The notes under the pieces are model-generated. The model did no database searches. It saw only the letters and a program-made list of their open reading frames with translations, and was not told the DNA's origin. Source: Branchiostoma floridae (Eukaryota; Chordata; Leptocardii; Amphioxiformes; Branchiostomatidae). Taken from it: a stretch of 64,000 nucleotides of DNA. Location: NCBI RefSeq assembly GCF_000003815.2, contig NC_049989.1, positions 8,114,169-8,178,168 of the forward strand. Direction: 5' to 3'. A program made the translations under genes and the position numbers. This document shows positions 42,101 through 57,100 of the stretch, in pieces (the stretch's first letter is position 1; the number at the start of each line of letters is the position of its first letter).

Positions 42101-45100
42101 TGGCCCCTATGTCTGGAACAACCTACCACCAGACACACGTACGGCTCCAAATCTGACCAGCTTTAAGAGACTCTTGAAGTAAAAGTAATTGACCAAAATG
42201 AACGGACACGGACTATGAACACTGATCCATCTGCACCACTATATGTTTTGTACAATGTATGTGTAGTGATATAGGTTGATGAATCTAATAGTACTCAATG
42301 TAATCTGTATCTGTACTATATTTTATATGACCCTGACCTCCCTCATGACCTCAATGAAAAGCGGCCTGCTGGCCGATTTGAGCTTCTCATGAATAAACAA
42401 AGGTTCAAACAAACAAACAAAGACTTTCTAAGGAACATTTCTGAATTGTAATTGGAAAGTAAGACTTTGTGGGCAAAATGAGTTACATGATTGTACTTAC
42501 CTGTAACCATGTGTATATCTTGTATTTCAATTGACATACATTTTTCAGACACTTACAAAATAACTATGCCAACAGAAGGAAAAGCTTGTTCAAGGATGGT
42601 TACCCTGGGTACCATCTGGGTACTAGTAGTTCGCTCAGTATGTTTGCTTCTGCTACCCGTCTGGAGAACTGCACAATTCAAACCTTTTGGTGGTAATGTC
42701 AGTTAATCAGAGTAAATTAAGGACTCGGTTCTAGACCGATCAATGACAACAGGCCCTCCTGCAAGCGGACAGAGGGTTTTTCGGGTGTTGGAATGCCTGT
42801 TCGAATGAGCGCTTGAACCCAGTCCTAATTCGCTCATGTGTAGGGACCAATCAGTGACCTTGTCCAAAATTTGGACAATTTCAGGCGTTAAAGTAAATGT
42901 CAAAGTGAGAAGTGACTGTATATAATTATATACAGTCACAAAGTGAGAAGTGATTGTATAATATTATATATATACAGTCACTTCTCACTTTGACATTTAT
43001 TACACACTGCATATACAGTCACTTCTGTATAATATAACATATATATGTATAATAAACACCAGAGCGAACTACTTTCCGGACGGTTAACCCAGGTAAAGAA
43101 TGGTTGCCCCAAACATAAAAATTGCCAATGAGCATGCATTCATAGCTTATCAGGTACAAACAGACAACTGTCAATCACAGTTTCATCTCACCTTTCTCAC
43201 CCAGTCCTTTCCTTCTGTGTCCGTGATGCATCGATCAAGGGCATCTGGTGTCAGTACAAGGATGAAGTTCTTGGCTTTCTTGACATTCTCCAGAAGCTTG
43301 TTGTCAAACTTTCCTGCTTCCAGCTTCTCAACATCAATGAAGACATTGAACCCTCTTAGCTGAAGGTGGACCTTCAACAAGCTACCGATTGTTAAAAAAC
43401 GTGAAGGGAAAAAAATCAGTTACATTATAAGCACATAACCGTATGGTTACCTACATGTATTCTATTTAAAAACATGGCAGTTAGTGTAATATATATATAG
43501 GAGATATCAAGTCAGTCGATCTGTGGTTTCAAACTGCAATTGAAACCCGACTATCCATTGAAATGATATCCCTAAGTACCAGACGAAAGTCTTAAAATAG
43601 ATTTTAATACTATATAGGTTACTCTACAGATAAAGGTGAACTGGCATTAACAGAGAGAACCTCTGAACTTTATTTTTTTCAGACTGAATGATTAGAAAGA
43701 GTCATCAATCAATCATTATTGCAAATAATCCCCCAATTGAAAATAAACTAGTTATTTTAATGTGCAATATTCAGGAAGTTCATAATCAAACAGTAACAGT
43801 CATTATCATAATACCGCCACTTATCATAATACTGCCAAATAAATCTGCAATGAATTTAAGGAGATCTAGTGGTGCATCTACAGTTATTCCCGAGGTATGC
43901 ACACCTCGGACATCCACGTGTTCAACACATTTTTAAAAAGGCTTTGATAACAATGCATTTGAAGACAACAAGACCAAAAGTTTTCAGTTCCTTTTTGGGG
44001 CAGGTGAGCTCATCGTGGGACGAACACACTGTGAAGTTCATCACCAGATTTGTAGATAATAATCACCTGACTGTGCTGACGGCACAAGACGAGCATGATT
44101 CAACAGCAATCTTGAATTTCTGTTGGTGACCTACAACTTGTGCAAAAGTGTGAAGAACCGTTTCATAATAGCGCGGATCTATGGGTGAATGGGCCAAATT
44201 GAACGTACGCCACCATTTTCCCACCATTTTTATATCTACGTGCTAGCGGTAAAGTTTTACGTCATAGCGGTTGTGACGGACCAAAATTAAATGAAAATTC
44301 TTGACAATATACATCTGTTTTATCATTACTTTTTGTATGCTCATGCAGGTTTTTGTTTTGTGCAATTACTAACAGGGAAGGAAAGAACAACAGAGGATGT
44401 ATAAAGGTACATGGTGGCAGTTAATCGTGCAGCGTTTCTTCCTGACAGTATTATGAAGCCCTCCCTACCACGCGCCCCTTTTCCGTGCAATTCCCCAGAG
44501 TGGTACAATTACGATATTACGTTTTAGCATCACAAGAGAGACAAAAAGGATACACAGAAGAAGAGGCATAGGTAAGCTGTGACAGCAATATGTATCTGGA
44601 GAAAATGAGGCCTACATCATTTGTCAAATTAGTGTCGCAAGAGAAATTGCCGTAAATGTGGTGGTATTATGGTAATGGATGTTATCTCTTCTCTCCATTC
44701 AATCACTGTAAGTTGATGCCATATATGTGCCACAGAGGTTATTGCTCTGAGTCATGTTTGTACAAAAGCTTTGGAAATCGTTGAGCCTAAGTGCCATACA
44801 TGTACATCTTATATGTTCACAAGTTTGTATGTACAAAAGCATTATTGATCATTGAACCTAAGTGCCATAGAGCTTAAATGGTCAAAAGTTAGCAAGTGAC
44901 CGTAGGTAACATACTTTGTGTCGTATTTAAGGTTTCCGACACATCAGTTGCAACAATGTACATGTATCTTATGCCAATGATATGGACAATCTCACATCAT
45001 GCAACATCTGCTTGCCAATATCCAATTTCCGCAAGGTCTAACTCGCCGAGATAACGCACACCTGGACCATGCAATACCAAAGGATGTAGGCCCTGGGGTG

Positions 45101-48100
45101 ATTTCTAAAATTACTATAATAACAGCTACCACAAAAAAATATGCCAACTACATACGAATGCAGCAAACAGAACATAGAAAATTACTACAGAATAAAAAAA
45201 TTAGATGCAAACACTCATCACATCCACCACCAACAACAACAATACTCTGTTGATGAAGGTTACCCTCCTGTCACAGAGTAAAAATCATTGAGCCTAGTAA
45301 GTTTTAGTTAGAGCTTAGATGGTCAAACTTTGTTCCCTTCGTGAAACGAAGGGTTTGTTTTGAGTGCTGTTTTTTTTGTGAGAGGGACGTTTGTCAGCCT
45401 GATAACTGGGGAAGGCATGGATGGATTGTTTTGATATTTGGTATGTGGGTAGGGTTAGACATGACGAAGGAATGGTAGGAATTGCGTTACGGCAGGGCGC
45501 TCTAGCGGAGTGTTATTGTACTGCAGCAGAACTTCCGGTTTTGATTTTTTTTTTTCGGGACATGTTTGGGTGATGATTTTTAAGTGGTAAGTAGCTGTAT
45601 AAATGAATAGTAAGGTGTGTAAGTTTTGGCCACTTTGGGGTTTTGCTGGGGCGGTGAAAGTCATTCTTGTGTTAGGTTTTGAGAAGGAATTATGGAAGCA
45701 GGGGTCGATGGATCGGAATGACTGTAGGTATGCAGATAGCTTAGGTAGTGATGTACATAATTGTATGATTATTATGCAAATTAGGAGGTAATTAGCAGAA
45801 TGCAATAGGTATGTGTGCAAACCGTTGTAGGGTACGTGTCTGTGGACAGAAAATCTCATGAACGGCATGACAGATTGATCTGATATTTGGTATGTGGGTA
45901 ACTCTTGAGACAGTGAAGAAACGTACGTGGCGTTTTATCGTTTAGTGGCTTTTGACGGTTTTGCCGGGGATGTTTGTAGTTGGAAAATAGGTCCGGCAGT
46001 AAACCAGTGTGGCTATATTTGGGTGTAATGGCGTAATGGTTCTATATTTGGGTACTGACGTAATGCTCATGCCCAAGCCGACTGCAATGGTTATATGTTG
46101 GTTGTTACGTCATGCAGTTGTGCATGGACCTACCCGACCCCACAGGAAGTGACCCCCAAGGTCATAGTTGCGACAGACGTTTGTATCGAAGACTACAAGA
46201 AAATGGTTTATAGGGATAGTACATTATACATGATGGGGTGTACATGTATCCCATAAGATTTGATAATCTGTAGACCAAGAATAAGGGTAATGATGATATT
46301 GTATACAGGGGCGTATATCATACGTTTTAAAAGGGTCTATACACGTAACAGTTACTACCGGTACAATACATTGCTGGACAAAGTTACGTAAAGTTTATGT
46401 ACGAAGTGGAGCAGGGTTAAGTGTTTTTCACAGTAACTTGTAGTCATTGATATGATTGTTTATAGGGACTGTACATTAGACATATGGGATACACAATGTA
46501 GTGGACTGCATTGTGAAACAAAGAATGTTACATCATCATTGTTGCAAGCAACAAGTCGGCAATAATGATCTCTACCGCAGGAGTCGTATATTATACGTAA
46601 AGGGGGTTGTACAAAAAACTATTATTACTTTGTGGAAAGGTCCATGCAATGTATCAAGTCGTCAATATTTGTTTTATCTCGATAGTCCATTATACACATT
46701 GGAAGTATAGAACGTACTAAATTGCGGAGCTAGGCAGCAATGTGCATATTTAATATCTATAAATATCTTTTTTTCAGTTACAAAATGTAATACATGTACG
46801 TTTGACTGTCCTGTTATGAAATGCTGCGGATTAATTAATTGTGCAAACTAGCCCCTGGTTTGCATTGATAGAACTTGATTATAGAAGGCATCCCCCAAGT
46901 TATCTAGAGATCAAAAATCACGACGATCCGTCAACCCTTCCCATGTTATTACCCTCCAAAGGGATGATGCAATTGCGCACGCGCGTAAGACTTGGTGTAA
47001 ATTCCGGGAATTTTTACAAAGGCCACAGCAAGTAAATTTTATGGATGACATCCTCTGCAGACTGCAAAAAAAGTGCGATAGGGTGAAAAAAAAACAAGAT
47101 AGGTGAAAAAAAAACAAGACAGCTACATTTTCAAAAATACTGGCACCATAAAGTTCTGATGACTGTTGTAAAAAGAATGAAAGGGACAAAACATGGCATC
47201 AGAGCCAACAAGGCATTCATTCCTGTTTTTAAGACATGCACTGGTATGGTAAAAGTGACACTAGTGTCGTAGACTGGCATCATCAACAAATTTGGTAAGC
47301 ACACTCATAGCTTCCATACCCTGTATATCCAATAAATTTTATTTCTACAACTACAGTCCTGGGTACCTCGCAAGTGTCACTTGTACAAGTACAATCATTA
47401 GGCTACAACACAACATATTTGCTAATTATGGTACTTTATCGTCATGTTGACGGTCCCTGCAGAAGAAAAAATTCTTGTTTTTTTTTCTGAAATCAGGCGA
47501 AATTTAATGCACTCGCGGATGTCATCCATAAAATTTACTTGCTGTGGCCCAATCGGACATACTAGTACACTACTCAGTTAGGCTAGTATTTCTCTCTTTG
47601 TTAGTTACATGTGTCTTATGTTTGAGTATCTGCTAATATGAAATGAAGTAGGCTTATAAACTGTCCTCATAACCTATGCAAATTAGCCCCTAATTTGTAT
47701 GATAAAATTTGAGTATGTAAGGCATCTCCAGAGCTATCTCACTCATTCGCTCGCTCACAGTCCATGACAAAAACTATCTGCATTCCAAATACCATGACAA
47801 TCTGTGAACCAAATTATTCCACTCCAAAGCAACTACATAGGCTCGGAAAAAATCCTGTAGAATTCCGGACAATTTTGCCAATCGGACGTATCATATACTG
47901 TTAGGCTAGCCCCTGAGATGTCTATAAAAAAAACACCCTCAAACCACCACACCCTCACCCATTTCACGAAGGTTGAGTTCTGCAAACGCTTGTATTCATT
48001 TTATTTTGATGTTCCCTCACGGTGTGTCTTGGTGAGTTACCGTACTGCCAGGATCCCCTAACTCTAATGCTTTGCAACCGAATATGGTCAGCCTTTGTTC

Positions 48101-51100
48101 ACTTATTCTGAGTTCCATCCTATAGCTTGTTTTATGAGTATGAGTTTTATGAGTAACTCAATGAGTTGTACTGTACTGTTAGGGTTTCCCATTACAAAAT
48201 TTAACTTCAATGCCTTGCAACTGCATCAGATGTTTCCAGGCTTTGCAGGTCTCAGTGAGTTACCGTACTGTAATGGTTTCCCAGAAATGGTTTCCCAGGC
48301 GAAAAATAGAACTCTCTTGATATGAAGTGACAAAAGGGAGATACATGTACCTTGCTAATTGTGACCCAGTCGCCCTTCTGTAGCTTATGAAAACATCTAG
48401 TTTGGGTGCAATGTTCTCCTTTGATGGGCTGGATGTCTCTGAGGACAGCGGGAACAAACCTGTGGACATTTGACAAAAATGTTTCAACCATTTATAATTT
48501 ATTGCAAAATTTATTGAATTGTAAAACGCGAAGTGAAATTGATATAAAAAATCATTGAAAAAAAGTACAAATGTCATCAAAATTAACAAATTGATCAGAA
48601 AAAACAACAAATGTTAAACAAAATCATAACTTACGAGATCCAGCTGAGAAAACAAAAGAAATCAACTATTATACATATTACATATTTTTAAACATGATAA
48701 ACAAAAGAATTGAAAAAAGATCAATTGAAAATCATCTGATAATGACAAGAAAGTTTCTGCCAATGCATTCAATGCAGCTATAAAATATGTTCTTGATAGG
48801 AAATAATTTGTACAATTCTAATGCATTCTTCAACAAAGATTACACAGTCATACATTTTGACCTAAAAAAAACCCAAAACATAATAAATCAATTGTAGATA
48901 TACGCATAATTGGAAGAGCTGCTGGCTCACATAATAGCTGCCAATATAATATGCAGCTACATCGAAATATGACATCTTGAAATGACAGAAAGATGAAATC
49001 GTCAACAGTTAATTTCAAAAGTAGACCTTATGTCAGCAAAGCTTTCTTTCACTTGAAATGTGAACAAAAACGTCATTAATTTTTCAGCATTTGATCATGG
49101 AAAAGCTGTCAAAACATAGCAATTACAGATGAATATTTGAACTTGACCACGATTGGCTTGTCACGAAAGATGTATACCAATTTTAGCAGTGACATTTAAG
49201 CATCGCTACACAGTTCTACAGTACCATGATATTATCATACCTTTTATGGCATTTTGAATTTTCATGCGATGAACACCGTTGACTATCCCACAATCCTCTA
49301 GTAGGTGGTCTTCTGTGAGCCACTCCAGCGTGGTTCGATCAATCCCACAATGCACCATGTGATAGGTGTACTGCATGTACTCGGGCCCCACCCTCCTCAG
49401 CCAACGTCGGAGCTTGGTCGAGTCACAACTAGAGTAGTCTGCACTGGTCTTCAGCTCCACGAGTTCTCTTAGAAACCTGAAAAGTGGATTAAACTCTGAC
49501 GTTGAATGGTTGGTTACCGTAGATTTCTGATGCATTTTCAAAAAGTTCCTTCTACTACTTTTTACATCAATTTCACACACCTGTTTTGTCCTCCTTTTCA
49601 CAATGTGATAAATTCAAATTACATAGAACTGAAATAAACATAAATCATGATAAAACTGATTCCAACCATACAAAATCATTCACAACACAACCAGGTCTAA
49701 AACTTTAAAAGGCAATACAAATGTATAAGAAAAACAGTTGGGAATTGTGCCAACTGAAGGCAACATCTTTGGAATGATTTGTATACTAAGTTTCAAGCTA
49801 AGTAGGTAGACTGACAACAATATATATGTGCTTAGCATTGTTAAGGAAAAACCTGCAACTAATATCTCTCTTTATCATCAGTATCTAACGGGGGTGCCCT
49901 AAGATGATACATGCCCTAGGATGGCACAGATTTTTTGATAATCTTATTATTACCTTTGCCAGAATGGCTAAGGTTATGTTTTGGGCTTGTGAGTCTGTGT
50001 GTCTGTGTGTCTGTGTGTCTGTCTGTTAACAGCGTAACTCAAGAAGTCTTGGATGGATCCCGATAATATTTGGTAGGTGGGTAGGGGTCGGGAAAACGAA
50101 GGTCAAGTTCGATAATGGGCCCCCTAGCGGCTTGCTAAGGTACTGCAGCAGAACATCAATTTTTGATATCTCGTGTTCTGGACATGCTGTGATCATAATT
50201 TTTAAGCGGTGGATAGCCCTTGAGGCAGAGAGTAAGTGCTGTGAGTTTGGGCCCCCTAGCGGCTTTTATGGAACTGCAGGCGCCGGTTTCCTTTCAAACT
50301 TTGGACGAGAATAACTCTGCAACGTGTTGACGGATCGTCATGATTTTTGGTATGTAGACAGAATGAGTGATGACTTACATAATGGTATACTAATTATGCA
50401 AACCAACAGCTAATTTGCATAATTAATGAGGAAAATTTATAAATCCACTGCATTCCATGATAGGACTTTAAAACTTGTCACATATGTAGCTGGGAAGGAG
50501 AGAAATGTCGATAGATATCAATTATGCAAATGATGGCCTCATTTGCATAATTAATGAGAAAATATAAAAATGTTGACGGATCATCATGTTTTTTGGTATG
50601 TACGTAGCGTAAGTGAAGGCCTACATAATGAGATACCAATTATGCAAATCAACAACTAATTTGCATAATTAATGAGGATATTTTATAAATTCACTACATT
50701 CCATGATAGGACTTTAAAACTTGTCACATATGTAGCTGAGAAAGAGAGAAATGTCAATACATATTTTTCATGCAAATGATGATCTCATTTGCATAATTAA
50801 TGAGAAAATGTGAACGTGTTGACGGACCGTCATGATTTTTGGCATGTAGATAGCCTAAGTGAAGACTTATATAATGTGATACTTATTATGCAAGTTAACA
50901 GCTAAGTTGCATCATTGATTAGGAAAAGTTCATAAATCCACTGCATTCCATTATAGTACTTTCATCAAAGTTGTCACATATGTAACTGAGAAAGAGGGAA
51001 AACAGTAAGAGGTGTATTTAAAGACTTTGAAAGAGAAAAAATCAAGAATGGATCAAAGGATCATCATGATTTTTGGTATGCTGATAGCTTAAGTAATGCT

Positions 51101-54100
51101 TGATACAATTTGATATCAATTAATTGTAACTTGGGATCTAATTTGCATAATCAATGCCAAAATTTTATAAACCAACTCCAAGCATATAATTATAAAGAAA
51201 ATGAAATGAGTAACGCATCTGTCCACAGACATCATTCTACATAACGTGGAACTCTAGTTAAGAATAAGTACGCTTGTTGTTGTCGTGAAGGTCGCAGACG
51301 AGAGAATGATTTGTGACACTTACAATGAGGTGAGAGGTATATACAGTCACAATCTTATTGTCAAAAGAAAGCTAAAATATCATAGAATTTAATCCTTATT
51401 TCTGTGTACATGTACTTAGATTCATCACTAAGTTCTGAAGAGAGCAAAATTTAAAAAGTGTACCATTTAGTTTACGGCACACTGTCTAGTGTAGCACAAA
51501 TCGGAAGGTACACATACACGAAAACATCTCACAACTTGTTTGCTGCTTATAAGGCACAGCACGAAGGGTTCATGAACCGCATGAATGCATTTCTTATCCA
51601 AGTATGTTCTTCAGATGAATGAGGTTAAAGATTTATTTATCAAAACCTGACCACTCTCTGCAACTAGCAATGGAGCGCCATGAGTTCTAGCGTGTGACAA
51701 AGCATGCCATCGTAGGGCACCTTCCTTTATGCAAGTCATTTTATTTGAAAAGTGTAATTGGTTGATTGAAAAATAGATTGGGTAATAAAATTTATTCTGT
51801 GAGAATATCCAATTATGGCTACTAATTTGTCCCCAGAAAGTTTTATTAGGATCTGTGTCAACTGTGTGTACATGTATGTGTGGTCACCAAATATGGCAAT
51901 TTCAATCACAAAGGCCCCCTACATAAAAAACAGTAAGTTAGTAATCATTAGATATGGAGGACTGGAAAGGACATATAGCTGCAGCTGTGTACCTTCAAAG
52001 CTCATGCTACGTCATATGATAGAACACACTGGTGGACCTGTAGAAACTGCATGCAGATGTAGACACTGGTGCAACAAAGAAATCGTCTAAAAATCTATCT
52101 TCTATCATAGGATATACAATGTAGATGTCAATCAATTATAGTATACCTATACAGCAACTTAAGAATTAGGGAACAGCAATCAAAAATTAAACTTAATAAT
52201 TAAAAGAAGATAGTGTTCAGCAGCCTCCTTTAAGTGAGTTGTTGCTTAAGGTTACCTCTATATCTGCAAGCACTTGAGAATTGATCCATTAAGTTCTGGA
52301 GATTTTCCCATGTGGTGTCGGAGGTGGCACAATTTAGTGTCAATTTAGGTGTAAATACAGGCACTATCAGTGGGGAACAGCCCTCTCCAGTTCCGCTGAG
52401 GGTCACCAAAGCTTAGCATTTAAATCCCGTAAATCTGTGTTCCCGCCAGGTGGGTGATTTGGCGTCTTTTGACATTCTTTTTTTGGACTGGACTGACGCC
52501 TCCAACTGTGCTTAAGCTGGCTGACAATTGGCTGAATTTGTTGAGCATCAGAAGGTTGCCACATTTCAACATCGTCCACAAGTTGAGCATATTTTTTGCA
52601 TGAAATCATGCTGCTACATTTCACTGGGCTCAGTGACTTGTGAACATTGGCTGATTGCTAGAAAATTGCACAGTGATCAAGAGGACAAAGGCTTCGACTG
52701 CCTGCGCTCGGGTAACTTAAGGCCTGTGACAAAAACTTCTGTTGAACAGGAAATTCTAAAAACTCAGTGACCGTGGGGCCAATACCATAATGTAATGTTA
52801 TATTGCGACAACAGGAACTCACTATATAGGGGGCACACTTTTGGTGAGACGAATCAATGCTAACTATATTAGATATTGATCAAGTGAGTATTTATCAAAT
52901 ATTGAAATAGGTCAATGGGACTAAAAAAAGAGGCTCCAAACATATGTTGACTATTGAGATCAAGGCCGTCGTTATGGCAGATAAAGAAAAATCCACTATG
53001 GTCAAGTATGTCTTTTATGTGATGTAACAGACTTTTGGTTATGCGTAAGCATATGCTTTTGAGATAATAATGCGTCAGCTTGAAGCCGAAGGCGAAGGGA
53101 CATATATCAGCATCCAGTTGTCTAAGCCTTAACCAGTATTTGACAAGACAAATCGACATGTGGACATTTTCGATCAGACAGTTGGCATTTGAGTAATCCT
53201 TTCCTCATATTTCGCATCCGTAGAGCATGATTGATTTAATGCAAAAATCCATAATAAAGCTTTTATGGATATTTGCGAGCAGATAATGGGTTTGATACTA
53301 AAAACTGCTTTGCATGCTTCCAGAGTGAGCTGCTGCTTTGCTAACAAGTAACTGCCAGATGAGGATAGTTGCAAACCTACACTGTAAATAGCAGTATGCG
53401 ATTTCTACATTTTCAGAGCTGGGCAGAAATTTTAGCTTTCTATATGTGCGTCCTGTTTTATTAATAATCTAAACCTTTGTTTTCTTTATTATATCAACTT
53501 GCAATTTTCATTGCGTATAAGATATGTTGAGATTTGTCCAGCGCACATAATGATTGTAGACCTTTTTTGGTTTCCGAAAACATGACAACATTGTCTGCAT
53601 AGAGTAAGCAAGAAACAAATACATTACATGTAATACTATGTAGAAAAGGAGGGCCATGAAGGAGGGCTATATTCTGGGCTATATTCTAACATTTAAACTA
53701 ACTTGTTTATGAAAAGCCTGAGGAGTGTGGGGCTCAAGTTACAGCCCTGCCTAACCCCCTTGTCTGTAATGAAGGGTGGTGTTAGACCTGAGGAGGTTTT
53801 AATGTACTAAAGGCGGCCACGATTTTTCCCGCCAACCTCTGCTTGGTTGGTGGGAACATCGGTCGAAAAAAAAAATTATGAAAGGAAAAGACGGTCACAA
53901 TTTTTCCCACTGACCTCTGCTTGGAGAGTAGTTTTAATGTATGTTTGTGGTTTGGAATACATGGACATTTAAGATTGTTGAAATTACCCCCAGCTGTTCT
54001 TTTTAGTTTACATTATAGGCTTCAAGCCATACACAATCAAAAACCTTTTTAAAGTCAACAAAACAAGCATAAACCTTAAGGCATTTGCTATATAATTAGT

Positions 54101-57100
54101 GTTGTACTTAGAAATTATTGATTCAATGACAAAGATATTGTCATTTGTCCCAAAGCTTTTTTCCGTACTCTGCCTGGTTAATGAATATAAGAGAGTGTTC
54201 ATCTAAAAAGTTTGTGAGGCGGGTGTCTAGGATTGCTGTGAACAATTTAGCCAGACAGCTGGTGACAGAAATCCCTCTGTAGTTGTTTGGATCATCTTTG
54301 GCGCCACCTTAGTGTATCGGGGCATAATATGACTCGAGCACCGTTGTTGGGGAAAATAACTGGAAGAAATGAATAGATTGAAAAGCTTAAATTGTTAAAG
54401 GACATTTAAGGACATGTGAGGCACATTTTAACTTTGTAAGGTAATGGATTTGAACTACCCTCCAGTGTATACTAAGTGAAAGTTTGCAGTGATCAGTATG
54501 TTTAACGGGTGGACGTGGAAGAATGGGGTGTTTTGGAGTATATACTGACTCAGAGATAGTTTCGTTTGCTAGGATAATCTACTACACTGGAACCGTTTGG
54601 CTGAATAACCAAACCAATACTTTTCCTTTTAGATCCCTGAGCATTCTACAGTTTAAAATTCTTAGTTTACTATTTACGCAAAGATCTATTTAAAACATTT
54701 GCCAAAGGGGGTGGGATTGCCTGTATTCTTCTTATTGCATGGGAATGGGTGATCTGTATCATAATCCTCTGGGAGTGCATGACTGTGGATCATCGTCTAT
54801 GATGTAATCTTTCAGGTCACCCACATAATGCGTTCAAGTCTCCCCCTACTATCACCTCACCATAGATTTGCTTAGCTATTTCATTTTCAAGTACTTCAAA
54901 AATATCATATGTTCTACAGGATTGAATTGTGGATCTATTGCAGGATTGGACAAGTTTTCTAAAATTCACTTGTCACATTGGGCAAGTACAAATGTACCAA
55001 AAAAAAACATCAACTTGTCCAAGCCAACTTCTCCCTTGCCCGAAATTTCAAAGTTGAGGGGATAAAGGATGTTTATAAACATAATTACACAAAAAATTAT
55101 ACTAGTATAAGTTAGAGTTCATGTATTTTGGAACAATTTTGGAGCTTTTTTTCCCTCTTTGGTGGCAATAGCTGGCAGTGAACCAGGGAAAAACAACAAC
55201 AAAAACGTCAGCACATGCAACCGGTAGGAATTTTCTTGCAAGGGGTCACACTCCTGGAAAAATCTTACTTCAATTGGACAAGTGGGGAAGGACATAAGCT
55301 TGCCCTATCGTCGCTTTCACTTGCCAGGGACAATCGGACTATTGGACTTGTCCAAACCTGTATTATGGATATATTGAGCATACCTGAACTGTTTGTTTGT
55401 TTGTTTGTTTATTTTTATTTATCCAGGGGTACATGTCGCCTGGCTGGCGTTTTTCAAAGATCCCTGGGGGGAAACCCCGTACATACATAACAGTAAACGA
55501 TAACAATATAAAATCAAATAAATGGTGACACAGCAAGAATTGGCAAATAATAACGTAATTCAACTAAGACAAAATAAGGCAAGTCAATTGTACAACATTA
55601 ATCCTAATATAACTCAGAAATCATAAATGAAATCAATTAGGTAATGGGAATTTGCATACCAATGTGAACATAAAAAAAGGCATGACAGATTGCATATTAA
55701 ACCATGTGGTATTCTGCTGTGTAGATGGTTTTGAAAGTGGAGATAGATGATGCTGTTCTTAAGTGTGCAGGTAGCGAGTTCCACAAAGCTGCACCAGAAA
55801 ACGAGAGAGACTTCTTCTTGTATTGTAACCGTGTTTTTGGTAGTTGAAGCCCCCCCTGTGTACTGTGCCGGGTGTGGTGAGAGTGTGTGTCAGCAGATGT
55901 AGTGAAGAGTTGGGAAATGTGTGGAGGAAACATACCGTTGAGAGCCTTGAACATGAAAACAGCAAATTTAGCTCTTCTGTGGTGCTGTGCAACTGATTAA
56001 TGCAATAGGGGCCACAAGTTTGAATGGTCAGGCGGCTGTCAGACTAGACAAGCGATAACATCAAGAGGAGCAGACTATATAGGATGCCCCTGCATTGAGA
56101 TCTATTGTTCAGCCTGAACTGACTAATGAATAGATGATATGATGACCACATGTTTGAATGGGGATGGACGGTTGTCAAGCCAGACGTCTGCGATCATTAT
56201 CAGAGGGGCGAACTTGAAGAGGATGGATGCTAGACTGATATACCTAAGAATAACATTACTCCCTAGAGCTGTTCCACAGGAAATGGCATGGATGGATTTT
56301 CCAAGGTCAGATGTACAATTGGCTGCAAAGGTCTCTTAGGACTGATAGGTTTCCTCTCAACCAGTCTGATACTGTGTTTTCTCTGAGGAATTCAGATCTA
56401 ATGTAAAGATAACAAAGTTCCATAGCCTTTTTTACACTTTTTTTTTACACTGTTTTGGACACATATAATGGTATTGGAGGGCAGAGCCCATGCATCCCTC
56501 CCCTTCTGCCACTATTCATTTTATTATTTCTTAATCAGACCCAAGGCCCAAAGTAAAGAAAAAAGAACAGTATACAGACGTTCAGATATGACATTACATT
56601 ATACATTAATTAGTGTAAAAACGTTGGGGAAAATCCAGTTCACAATACTAGTACGGTTAGTCCCGGCTCTGTGAAAAAAACTCGGAATTGTGTAACAATT
56701 GGGTTATGCTATTTTAAGATGCAGGGACAAGGTAACAGAGGCTATTAGGATATAACGTATTTGAAACAAAATTAGATTTGGGCCATAGGTCCTAAAGTAG
56801 AATATCCTATTATATAATTACATGATATAGCAACAGGGCAAATAAGGTTTTTAATAGGAAATGGGCTTCAAAGTAAAAAAGACAGGAACCGATTTAAGTT
56901 TCACTTAGTATAGAATAGACCACGATGATTGATATCACAGCAAGAGCAGTGACATGTTTTACTACAACATACATTGTATACAGTACAGGGCAGACATTGA
57001 AGTTACAACAATGTAGGGCTCACTGTGTCCATAGGAAAGCATGTTAAAATACACTGAATGAAGAGTCTGACCCATAATTCAACCTTAAAAATTCTTCTCC

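Noticed and set aside
48252-48491. Alternative frame over the TIR-start exon
   Set aside because: The other frame encodes the VFISYRR TIR motif and agrees with both splice phases; this one does not.
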